Origin: Candidatus Bipolaricaulota bacterium
GTDB lineage: Bacteria; Bipolaricaulota; Bipolaricaulia; UBA7950; UBA9294
Length of the DNA stretch: 8,140 nt
NCBI GenBank assembly: GCA_018399865.1
Contig: JAGYNL010000153.1
Coordinates: 1-8,140 of the forward strand
Direction: 5' to 3'
Below the pieces are notes generated by a model. The model was given only the letters and a program-made list of their open reading frames with translations, made no database searches and was not told where the DNA came from. Below are positions 1-6,622 of the stretch, piece after piece (position 1 is the stretch's first letter; every line of letters starts with the position of its first letter). The translations under genes were made by a program, and so were the position numbers.

Positions 1-315
1 GCAATTCTAATTCCTGGAGGTCTTGCTCCCGACAGGCTCAGAATAAATGAGGACGCGCTTTCTCTGGCAAGGGAATCTAACGATAACGGTACTGTTATTG
101 CCGCCATCTGTCACGCGGGATCTGTCCTTATCTCAGCCGGAATTGTATCTGGCAGGCGCCTTACCTCTTATCGCTCGATTCGCGATGACCTCCTTGCTGC
201 CAACGCGCAGTGGGTTGATGAGCCAGTGGTGATTGACGGAAATCTAATCACATCTCGCAGCCCACGTGACCTTCCTCAGTTTTTACCTGCGATACTCGAT
301 GCAATCGCGCCCTAG
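1..315 (+). CDS. DJ-1/PfpI family protein, C-terminal part
   Basis: Open from the first base of the window to a TAG at 313-315, giving 104 residues; the N-terminus lies outside the window. The fragment shows family hallmarks in order: a GGLAPDRLR segment at residues 6-14, the nucleophile-elbow motif AAICHAG at 34-40 with the presumed catalytic Cys37 followed by His38, then the typical tail with GRRLTSY, a WVDEPVVIDGNLITSR segment and DLP near the end. The family usually runs about 165-190 residues, so roughly the last 55-60% is present; the N-terminal acidic residue that pairs with the cysteine is missing. Members include PfpI-type peptidases, glyoxalases/deglycases and stress proteins, and the fragment does not decide between these. 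It is convergent with the lipoprotein gene, 13 bases away. Family call is firm, exact activity unknown. Confidence 0.87.
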   Translation, partial: AILIPGGLAPDRLRINEDALSLARESNDNGTVIAAICHAGSVLISAGIVSGRRLTSYRSIRDDLLAANAQWVDEPVVIDGNLITSRSPRDLPQFLPAILDAIAP

Positions 316-327
316 GGCGCGATCGCA
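300..327. terminator. Palindrome shared by two convergent gene ends
   Basis: Bases 304-323 form a perfect 20-nt palindrome (ATCGCGCCCT and its reverse complement). Beyond one mismatch (303/324) three further pairs form (300-302 with 325-327). As RNA it folds into an 8-bp, GC-rich stem with a CTAG loop on either strand. The TAG stop of the DJ-1/PfpI-like gene (313-315) sits in its centre, and the stop of the opposing lipoprotein gene ends at 329. Position suggests a bidirectional terminator or 3'-end stabiliser. Neither strand has a T-run after it, so it is not a classic intrinsic terminator. Confidence 0.5.
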
Positions 328-328
328 A

Positions 329-1270
329 CTACATATTAGGTATTATAGGGTCAAAGATAGGGTAGGGGTCGATCGGTAGCGTCATGTTCATGATAGTGAT
401 TGACTTAGTTATTGATGCTGGTGCCCCTTGATTATCTATGACCGTCAGAATTATGGTGAATTTTCCCGATGTATCGTACGTGTGAGTGGTGGTTACTCCG
501 GTATCTGTTTCACCATCACCGAACACCCAGTTGTAAGAAGTGATTGTTCCATCTGTGTCGCTTGATGAACTGGCGTCGAAATCCATCGTGACTGGAGGGC
601 TAGCATAGGCAACATTCAGCGCTGGGTCCGTAGTGAAACTGGCTGTAGGGATGGAGTTTCCCGGTGAGGTAACCATGATTGTGTGAGTGACCGTATCCTC
701 TTCTTCCGTATCGTCAGTTACCGTAAGTATCGCTTGGTAGGAGCCGCTTGAGGTGTAGGTATGCACCACCGCGACGCCAGATCCGTGTGCACTGCCATCT
801 CCGAAGTCCCAGTCATAGGAGGAAATGGTGCCATCTGGATCTTCAGATTCAGAAGCGTTAAACATAACGTTCAATGGCGGCTGACCGGAATCGGGAGTGG
901 CGTTGAAAGCAGCTGTGGGTGATTGATTCTCCGGAGGGGTGACCGTTATTACTTGCGATGCAGTGGCCAGTGCACCTGCATCGTCTACCACGGTTAGAAT
1001 TACAGTGTAGGTACCTTCTTCCATGTAGATATGCGTACCGCTGTCCCCTTCCCCGTTTTGCCCGTCACCAAAACTCCAAGTGTATGAAGCAATTGTCCCA
1101 TCAGGATCGTTTGATGCAGAGGCATCAAATGACACAGCAAGTGGGGCTTGTCCTTCTATTACGTTAGTGGTGAAGCTTGCCGTTGGAGCTACATTTTGGG
1201 TTACGCAACCAGCCAACAAAGCAATCGCACCGAGAAAGAGAAACCCAAGTAGGATCTGTTTTCTGTTCAT
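329..1270 (-). CDS. Lipoprotein with three PKD domains
   Basis: A 313-residue protein. The N-terminus (MNRKQ, a hydrophobic stretch, then LLAGC at 18-22) is a textbook lipoprotein signal with the lipidated Cys at 22. After it come three tandem PKD domains at about residues 28-112, 116-202 and 206-295. Each has the pattern PTAxF ... D-P/T-DGTI-x-SY-x-W-x-FGDG ... G-x-F/Y-x-x-I-L-T-V. The FGDG cores lie at 67-70, 156-159 and 250-253. A short proline-rich tail follows (LPIDPYPIFDP). PKD domains are beta-sandwich modules common on bacterial surfaces, often beside enzymes; no catalytic domain is seen here, so an adhesion, spacer or binding role is inference only. In-frame GTG (1279) and ATG (1276) codons exist upstream, but ATG 1270 is preferred because GAGG at 1282-1279 lies 8 bases before it. 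It diverges from the helicase gene. Confidence 0.87.
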   Translation of the reverse strand: MNRKQILLGFLFLGAIALLAGCVTQNVAPTASFTTNVIEGQAPLAVSFDASASNDPDGTIASYTWSFGDGQNGEGDSGTHIYMEEGTYTVILTVVDDAGALATASQVITVTPPENQSPTAAFNATPDSGQPPLNVMFNASESEDPDGTISSYDWDFGDGSAHGSGVAVVHTYTSSGSYQAILTVTDDTEEEDTVTHTIMVTSPGNSIPTASFTTDPALNVAYASPPVTMDFDASSSSDTDGTITSYNWVFGDGETDTGVTTTHTYDTSGKFTIILTVIDNQGAPASITKSITIMNMTLPIDPYPIFDPIIPNM

Positions 1271-1274
1271 TATC

Positions 1275-1282
1275 ATCACCTC
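1275..1282 (-). promoter_or_regulatory. Ribosome binding site that sets the lipoprotein start
   Basis: Reading leftward the sequence is GAGGTGAT, an eight-base match to the 16S anti-Shine-Dalgarno complement. GAGG (1282-1279) is 8 bases from ATG at 1270. The upstream GTG at 1279 and ATG at 1276 overlap this site and so cannot use it. Confidence 0.7.
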
Positions 1283-1287
1283 GATCC

Positions 1288-1316
1288 ATCATAATAAGTT
1301 TAGGAAACGATGACAA
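1288..1316 (-). promoter_or_regulatory. Sigma-70-like promoter of the lipoprotein gene
   Basis: On the minus strand TTGTCA (1316-1311, 5 of 6 to TTGACA) is separated by exactly 17 bases from TATGAT (1293-1288, 5 of 6 to TATAAT). Transcription would start near 1281, giving a leader of about 12 bases that begins at the ribosome binding site. The -35 box overlaps the -35 box of the opposing helicase promoter. Inferred from sequence only. Confidence 0.5.
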
Positions 1317-1338
1317 TACATCCGATTCACCCTATACT
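1310..1338 (+). promoter_or_regulatory. Sigma-70-like promoter of the helicase-nuclease gene
   Basis: ATGACA (1310-1315, 5 of 6) and TATACT (1333-1338, 5 of 6) are 17 bases apart. The expected start point, about 1345, lies only some 4 bases before ATG 1349, so the mRNA would be nearly leaderless. If this promoter is used, the upstream in-frame ATG at 1310 lies inside the -35 box and is not transcribed. Confidence 0.5.
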
Positions 1339-1348
1339 CTCTCTTGCA

Positions 1349-4291
1349 ATGAGCAATGACTTACTCTCGGATCTTAATCAACAGCAGCGAGCTGCCGTCA
1401 CATATGGAGAAGGCCCGCTGTTGATCCTTGCGGGCGTTGGGACTGGAAAGACGACGGTTGTTACACGTCGGATTGCCTGGTTGATTGCCGAGAAAAGGGC
1501 TAAGCCCGCTGAGATACTAGCTTTAACCTTTACTGAAAGGGCAGCGGGGGAAATGGAGGAGCGAGTTGATCTTCTTGTTCCGTATGGTTATATCGAAGCA
1601 AGAATCAGCACCTTTCACTCCTTTTGTGACTCCATACTTCGCGAGAACGCAATCCGTCTTGGTTTGTCACCCGAATATCAGATTCTGACTGAGGCTGAAC
1701 AGATAATCTTTCTTAAGGAACACTTGTTTGATCTTCCTTTAGAACGATTTCGCCCCTTAGGTAATCCTTTGAAGCACTTGTCCGCCCTTCTCACCCTTTT
1801 CTCACGTGCCAAGGATGAGGATGTAACAGCTGAGGAATACCTTGCCTACGCGGAGAAGCTTTCAGTTGACAGAAACGAAAACTTGTCTGATGAGCAAAGA
1901 ACTCTCCAAGATGAGGAAATTGCTGATCAGATTGAGATCGCCAAGACTTATTCATCGTATCAGCGCCTGATGGCAGAGAATGGGTACGTTGACTTTGGAG
2001 ATCTGATTACCCTGACCCTGAAGCTGCTGCGGGACAACCCGTTAGTGCTTAAGCGCTACCAAGAGCGATTTCGCTACATTCTTGTAGACGAATTTCAAGA
2101 CACAAATTACGCTCAGTTTGAGCTCCTCAAGCTCCTTTCTAAACATCGTAACTTAACTGTATGTGGCGATGATGATCAGTCGATCTATAAGTTTCGTGGA
2201 GCAGCTATCAGCAACATATTAGGATTCCGTAATCAGTACCCAGACGCTGACGTTGTCGTTCTTACCGAAAATTATCGCTCCACGCAGCAGATTCTGGACT
2301 CGGCCTATCGTTTGATTCAGTATAACAACCCCGATCGGTTGGAAGTGCGTGAGCATATTAAAAAGCAGCTTCATTCCGTGGCTGGCAATGGCATGCCAGT
2401 GCAGCAAAAGCATTTTCAGGAGATTGATGAGGAGTGTGACTTTGTTGCTGAGACGATTGCAAATGGCGTAAGAAAAGGACGATCCTATAGCGACTATGCA
2501 ATCCTTGTGCGCAGCAACGCTCAGGCTGATAGTTTTCTACAGGCGCTAAATCTGCTCCGCATTCCTTGGCATTTCTCGGGAAGTCGGGGTTTGTATGATC
2601 GAGAGGAAATCAAGACGCTTATCGCTTTCTTGCGCATACTTTCTGATCCGCGCGACAATACCTCTTTTCACTACGTTGCCAGTTCATCCTTTTATAAGGT
2701 TCCTGCGGAGGACCTTGCCTTAGCTACTAGCTACTCACGTCGCCGGAACAAGAGCTTTTTCGAGGTATTCCGAGTAGTTTCTAAGAGCGAGGAATTCCTG
2801 GACCTTTCAGAGCAGGGTCGTAATGCAATCACGAGCTTGGTTGATGATCTGGCAACGGCTCTTTCTCTGGCTTCAAAGGAGAAGACAGGAGAGGTGTTGT
2901 ATCACTACCTCACTGAGCAAACCGGGACTATCAACAGGCTTTCGAATTCTGCTGATCCCCAAGATGCTATAAAAATGCAGAATATTGCTAAGTTTTTCTC
3001 CATAATTGACAGATTCTCACAAGTGGCTAAATACGATCGTGTACCTTGGTTCATTGACTATCTTGACTCGCTCGTAGAAGCCGGTGACAACCCTCCCGTA
3101 GGAGAGGCGGACTGGGATGAGGATGCGGTAAATGTCCTCACTATTCATCAAGCGAAGGGGCTGGAGTTCCCGGCGGTCTTTCTTGTGGGGCTTGTTTCTG
3201 GTCGCTTTCCATCTCGCCATCGCCGCGATGCAATTCCTTTGCCTGATTATTTAATCAAGGACATCCTCCCAGGCGGGGAGTCAGACTTTCACAAGCAGGA
3301 AGAGCGTCGCTTGTTCTACGTAGGGATGACGCGTGCTAAGGAATGCCTTTACCTGACGAGCGCCAAAGATTATGGTGGCAAGCGTCCTCGTAAACCAAGT
3401 CAATTCGTTTGTGAGGCATTGGACTTGGCCTCTTCTGATCTTGAAGTCGTGAAGGATTCACCGATTGCATCCATTGCTAGAAGAGGGAAGCAACCCGTAA
3501 ACAAAAAATCAAGTGACCAGTCGATTCTTCCACGCCAGAAAGGTGAAATGCTGGTGTTGAGTAACCGAAAGATCGATGATTACCTTACTTGTCCAATGAA
3601 GTACCGCTACATTCACATTCTTAAGGTTCCTATCAGGCAGCATCACTCAGTCATTTACGGAAGTGCTATTCACCAGGCAATCAAGCGGTATAACATGGCA
3701 CTTCAGGCTGACGAGCCGATCACCTTAGATGAATTAAAGAAAGCCTTTCGACAAGCATGGCAGGCAGAGGGATTCCTAACCCGTGAGCATGAGGAGCTAC
3801 GCTATCAGGAGGGCATGGAGGCTCTGAAAGAGTTCTACTTCCATTCACAAGCCGAGAAATCGACCCCAACCTACATAGAGCAGCACTTCTCGTTCGTAGA
3901 TGGTGATGTGAAGATTATTGGCGTATTTGACCGGATTGATATCCCGGACATCACTCACCCTGAGGATGGTCTGATAATTGACTACAAGACATCCCAAGTT
4001 AAAGACCAGGAAGAAGCAGCCAAAAAAACCAAGTCTAGTAGACAACTAGCTATTTACGCATTGGCCTACCGAAACCTATTCAAGGCGTTGCCTTCAGCCC
4101 TTGAGCTTCGTTTCCTGACGCCCAAGCTGTTCATAGGGGAAATTGCTCCTACTGAAAGTGCGCTTGAAAAAGCACGCCAGGAGATTAGACAGGCTAGCGA
4201 AGGTATTCGAGCAGGTCAGTTTTCGGCCCAACCAAGCTACTTCGCTTGCGATTACTGTCCTTATCGAACTATCTGCCCGGCAAAGAAGTAG
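1349..4291 (+). CDS. UvrD/PcrA-like helicase fused to RecB-family nuclease with Fe-S cluster motif
   Basis: A 980-residue protein. The first ~670 residues are a superfamily 1A helicase with all motifs: Q motif LNQQQRAAV near 9, Walker A AGVGTGKT at 28-35, TFTERAAGEM (Ia), Walker B DEFQ at 247-250, GDDDQSIYKFRG at 273-284 (III), ENYRST at 307-312 (IV), LTIHQAKGLEF (V, about 597-607) and RLFYVGMTRAK (VI, about 654-664). The last ~240 residues are a PD-(D/E)XK nuclease: Cys748, GSAIH with His775, DRID with Asp861, DYKT with Asp878 and Lys880, then QLAIYA (899-904). It ends in C-x2-C-x5-C (967, 970, 976); with Cys748 this matches the 4Fe-4S staple of AddB-type nucleases. By family it unwinds and degrades DNA in an ATP-dependent way during break repair; AdnA/AdnB and AddAB are relatives. 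ATG 1310 is an alternative start (13 residues longer, with AGGA at 1302-1305), but 1349 fits family N-termini and the promoter better. Confidence 0.95.
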   Translation: MSNDLLSDLNQQQRAAVTYGEGPLLILAGVGTGKTTVVTRRIAWLIAEKRAKPAEILALTFTERAAGEMEERVDLLVPYGYIEARISTFHSFCDSILRENAIRLGLSPEYQILTEAEQIIFLKEHLFDLPLERFRPLGNPLKHLSALLTLFSRAKDEDVTAEEYLAYAEKLSVDRNENLSDEQRTLQDEEIADQIEIAKTYSSYQRLMAENGYVDFGDLITLTLKLLRDNPLVLKRYQERFRYILVDEFQDTNYAQFELLKLLSKHRNLTVCGDDDQSIYKFRGAAISNILGFRNQYPDADVVVLTENYRSTQQILDSAYRLIQYNNPDRLEVREHIKKQLHSVAGNGMPVQQKHFQEIDEECDFVAETIANGVRKGRSYSDYAILVRSNAQADSFLQALNLLRIPWHFSGSRGLYDREEIKTLIAFLRILSDPRDNTSFHYVASSSFYKVPAEDLALATSYSRRRNKSFFEVFRVVSKSEEFLDLSEQGRNAITSLVDDLATALSLASKEKTGEVLYHYLTEQTGTINRLSNSADPQDAIKMQNIAKFFSIIDRFSQVAKYDRVPWFIDYLDSLVEAGDNPPVGEADWDEDAVNVLTIHQAKGLEFPAVFLVGLVSGRFPSRHRRDAIPLPDYLIKDILPGGESDFHKQEERRLFYVGMTRAKECLYLTSAKDYGGKRPRKPSQFVCEALDLASSDLEVVKDSPIASIARRGKQPVNKKSSDQSILPRQKGEMLVLSNRKIDDYLTCPMKYRYIHILKVPIRQHHSVIYGSAIHQAIKRYNMALQADEPITLDELKKAFRQAWQAEGFLTREHEELRYQEGMEALKEFYFHSQAEKSTPTYIEQHFSFVDGDVKIIGVFDRIDIPDITHPEDGLIIDYKTSQVKDQEEAAKKTKSSRQLAIYALAYRNLFKALPSALELRFLTPKLFIGEIAPTESALEKARQEIRQASEGIRAGQFSAQPSYFACDYCPYRTICPAKK

Positions 4292-4396
4292 TAGGCACAA
4301 AAAACTCGAGATTTGGGCATTTGGTACTAGCTACGCGGAAACCAAAGTGCTTTTACTAGCTGTGTTTACTTGCCCTTGCAATGAACAAATAAGGCA

Positions 4397-4419
4397 AAAC
4401 CTGTGCTGTCTGCAGGTTT
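4397..4419 (+). terminator. Hairpin downstream of the helicase gene, weak terminator candidate
   Basis: AAACCTG (4397-4403) pairs perfectly with CAGGTTT (4413-4419) around a 9-base loop, 105 bases after the helicase stop. Only three T's follow within the stem end, then GGGTG, so termination would be weak. It abuts another imperfect stem (4370-4377 with 4391-4397). Confidence 0.22.
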
Positions 4420-5023
4420 GGGTGTTGACCAACTGCTTCATCCGTTGGCTTAGGTTCTGCATGTTGTTCAATCAAGAAGCCGGTATTGATGACGAGTTTA
4501 GTCACTGGCTTAGTGCGCCAGTCAATCTAGGCATCTTGAATCTTCTTAGATCTGCCCGAGCTTCTTATGGCAGGCTGCTGAAAACCTATTTCTATAAATC
4601 ACCGGCGAGGTTTTCGAAGTAACCCACTGATTTGGAGGGCTAGACGTTGCGTTTTGTTTTCTTTTGGTCGCGTGGTCCATTAACCTTCCTAAGATATCGA
4701 TCCCGGTCAATTTCACCCGGCAACTTGCCAGCAGTCTTGTGTTATGCCGCTGTGTGCAGCGAATATCCAAGCCCTTATGGTTTTTAACGCTTGGGAGCAC
4801 CTCTACGAAGGCGGGGTATTAACTAGACAGCGAGAAACGTGTTATCCAGCCTAACTGAGCTCTGTTAAGACATCGCGTTTTAATCCCACATCTGGCCTAC
4901 GCTTTTGCTGTCCATCAGTGTCCTTTTTGTTGAGGGTATTCTCGCAGTGACTTAACAGATATTCCGAAAAGATTCCGTGGCCTTGGATCTTCCTGGTATT
5001 GTGGAATTGGCATGGAGCTACAC

Positions 5024-5052
5024 GGGACCCACAGCTTATCTTGGCGTACAAT
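5024..5052 (+). promoter_or_regulatory. Possible promoter just ahead of the MATE gene
   Basis: TACAAT (5047-5052) matches the -10 consensus in 5 of 6 bases and lies 7 bases before ATG 5060. At a 17-base distance upstream is GGGACC (5024-5029), a poor -35 that keeps only GAC. If real, transcription would begin at or next to the A of ATG 5060, a leaderless arrangement like that inferred for the helicase. Weak on its own. Confidence 0.22.
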
Positions 5053-5059
5053 GAGCCCT

Positions 5060-6514
5060 ATGTCTAAACCAAGATTTGCCAGGAGAGGTTTGGAGCTGAC
5101 TAGCGGGCCTATCGCTCGTACGCTTCTGGTTCTAGCATGGCCAGTTATGCTATCGAACCTTTTCCAAACCATATACAACTTAGTAGATACCTTGTGGCTA
5201 GGTCGTCTGGGCGCAGTGGCAATTGCTGCGCCGACTATAGCTTGGCCTTTGGTTTTTCTGGTGATTTCTATTGGTGCTGGTATCACGATTGCGGGCACGG
5301 CTCTTGTGGCTCAGTACACAGGCGCGCGTAGGCACGAAGAGGCAAACCAAGCGGCAGGACAGGTTTTTTCATTTACCGGGATTCTGGCCATTGTTCTTGG
5401 GATGACCGGCGTGGTACTGGCGCGCCCATTGATGGTGGCGATGGGCGCAGGGCCGGATCTTCTTCCTGCAGCTACATCTTACTTAAGCATTATATATGGT
5501 GGAATCCCAGCCATGTTTGGTATGTTCATCATCACCGCATTGCTTAATGGAGTTGGCGATACCATCACCCCAATGAAACTGATGGGTGTCTCGGTGGTGC
5601 TAAACATAGTTTTTGACCCTCTATTCATCTTCGGGTGGGGGCCTTTCCCGTCTTGGGGTGTTACTGGCGCGGCTGTTGCAACCGTGATGTCCAGGGGGCT
5701 GGTAGCCATTTACGGTGTTTACCTACTTTTTTCTGGAAAAGTAGGAATTCACCTTCGATTACATCATCTACGCCTCAAGTGGAAAACGGTAAAACGCGTC
5801 CTGGTAATTGGTGGACCAGCATCGTTTGGTCAGTCAGCTACAGCACTTGGTTTCTCCATTATGACAGGAATCCTAGCGCGATTTGGGACGGCTGTTGTAA
5901 GCGCTTTTGGAATAGGAAATCGCATAATATCAATTGCTACAATGCCGGCAATGGGGTTAGGACAAGCTGTTGCCACCATGGTCGGTCAGAATTTGGGAGC
6001 AAAGGAAGCTAAGCGGGCAGAGCGTTCAGCTTTGGCGGGTATAGGTATATCCACTGCCTTCCTTCTTGCTGCCAGCGTGGTTGCCTACTTCTTAAGAACA
6101 TCGCTAGTGCGTATCTTCATTGATAATCAAGAGGTAATCTCGCTTGGTGCAAACATGTTTGCTATAACTGCACTTGCTTTCCCGTTTATGGGTATTCTTC
6201 AAGTAATCATTGGCGTATACCAGGGGTCTGGACATACCGTATACTCCATGTTTTTCTCCATCTTTCGCCTGTGGGGATTACGCATTCCGCTAGTTTACTT
6301 CCTTGGTTTCTCCCTTGCTATGGGAGCAGATGGTGTATGGTGGGCAATGTTCATATCCAACTTTGGTGCCTCCATTTTGTCTATTAGTTTCTTCTTATCT
6401 GGTAACTGGAAGCAACGAATCATTAAGGAAGCACCGGTTCTCGCTAAACAGATACCATGCGAGCCTAGGTCCGCTGAAGCCATAGTGGAGGAACCAACTT
6501 CCTTGCAAAGATGA
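5060..6514 (+). CDS. MATE-family multidrug/cation efflux transporter
   Basis: A 484-residue, very hydrophobic membrane protein with about 12 helices in two homologous halves (about residues 22-182 and 244-404), the usual size and fold of MATE exporters (NorM/DinF group). Family signatures: LTSGPIARTLL before helix 1; WPVMLSNLFQTIYNLVDT with Asp43 in helix 1, then LWLGRLG; a GNGVGDT-like NGVGDTITPM turn near 163-172; NIVFDPLFIFGWGPFP at about 182-197; and GIGNRI plus GQNLGA in the second half. A charged ~25-residue tail ends the protein. By family it exports organic cations or drugs using a Na+ or H+ gradient; substrate unknown. In-frame ATGs at 5012 and 5051 would add 16 or 3 residues. None has a good ribosome binding site (5012 has only GGAA at 5003-5006). 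I chose 5060 because family members start about here and a -10-like box precedes it. No terminator is seen before asnS, so the two may be co-transcribed. Confidence 0.93.
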   Translation: MSKPRFARRGLELTSGPIARTLLVLAWPVMLSNLFQTIYNLVDTLWLGRLGAVAIAAPTIAWPLVFLVISIGAGITIAGTALVAQYTGARRHEEANQAAGQVFSFTGILAIVLGMTGVVLARPLMVAMGAGPDLLPAATSYLSIIYGGIPAMFGMFIITALLNGVGDTITPMKLMGVSVVLNIVFDPLFIFGWGPFPSWGVTGAAVATVMSRGLVAIYGVYLLFSGKVGIHLRLHHLRLKWKTVKRVLVIGGPASFGQSATALGFSIMTGILARFGTAVVSAFGIGNRIISIATMPAMGLGQAVATMVGQNLGAKEAKRAERSALAGIGISTAFLLAASVVAYFLRTSLVRIFIDNQEVISLGANMFAITALAFPFMGILQVIIGVYQGSGHTVYSMFFSIFRLWGLRIPLVYFLGFSLAMGADGVWWAMFISNFGASILSISFFLSGNWKQRIIKEAPVLAKQIPCEPRSAEAIVEEPTSLQR

Positions 6515-6612
6515 TTATACTTCTCTAATCTTTTCCTTTAAGCGAAAACTACTAGCGAAAGAGCATGTAAGACGCAGTCTTGGGTTTGAAGAGCTATCTA
6601 GCTTGTTTGTAT

Positions 6613-6618
6613 AGGGAG
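6613..6618 (+). promoter_or_regulatory. Ribosome binding site of asnS
   Basis: AGGGAG lies 4 bases before ATG 6623. It is the clearest Shine-Dalgarno sequence on the plus strand of this window and fixes the asnS start. Confidence 0.6.
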
Positions 6619-6622
6619 AATA

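Larger units (their letters stand above)
4292..5059. other. Long intergenic region without a supportable gene
   Basis: About 770 bases between the helicase and the MATE gene. Open frames exist: a + frame open to 4622 that begins inside the helicase gene, and minus frames at 4546-4800, 4851-5051 and 4915-5298. Their translations are Cys-, Arg- or Lys-rich with no family resemblance and no ribosome binding site, so I treat them as chance. The region has several short inverted repeats (4320-4325/4341-4346, 4370-4377/4391-4397, 4397-4403/4413-4419, 4429-4433/4444-4448, 4479-4483/4505-4509, 4504-4509/4517-4522, 4748-4752/4757-4761). No tRNA, RNase P, tmRNA or transposase motif was found. It could hold an undescribed RNA, a decayed gene or only untranslated DNA. 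Confidence 0.6.

Noticed and set aside
319..326. GCGATCGC octamer, the HIP1 motif common in cyanobacteria
   Set aside because: It occurs once, as part of the larger palindrome; a HIP1-bearing genome would show it repeatedly.
4425..4454. TTGACC as a -35 box in the gap
   Set aside because: No acceptable -10 at 16-19 bases; candidates such as GCTTAG or CTTAGG match poorly.
4143..4622. Plus-strand open frame running out of the helicase gene into the gap
   Set aside because: More than 140 bases overlap the helicase in another frame, there is no ribosome binding site, and the translation is Cys/Trp/Phe-rich with no family resemblance.
4546..4800. Minus-strand 84-codon open frame in the gap
   Set aside because: Lys/Arg/Ser/Thr-rich low-information translation, no Shine-Dalgarno, no recognisable motif; best explained as chance.
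5012..5059. Upstream ATG 5012 as the MATE start
   Set aside because: The extra 16 residues do not look like a MATE N-terminus and only a weak GGAA precedes the codon. It cannot be excluded.
4292..5059. tRNA, RNase P RNA, tmRNA or group II intron in the long gap
   Set aside because: No T-arm GTTCRA in a 5-bp stem, no GAGGAAAGTC core and no domain V-like sequence on either strand.
6515..6622. T-box or other tRNA-sensing leader before asnS
   Set aside because: Only 108 bases are available, the conserved T-box sequence is absent, and there is no terminator hairpin with a T-run; only small stems such as AAGAC/GTCTT (6569-6581).
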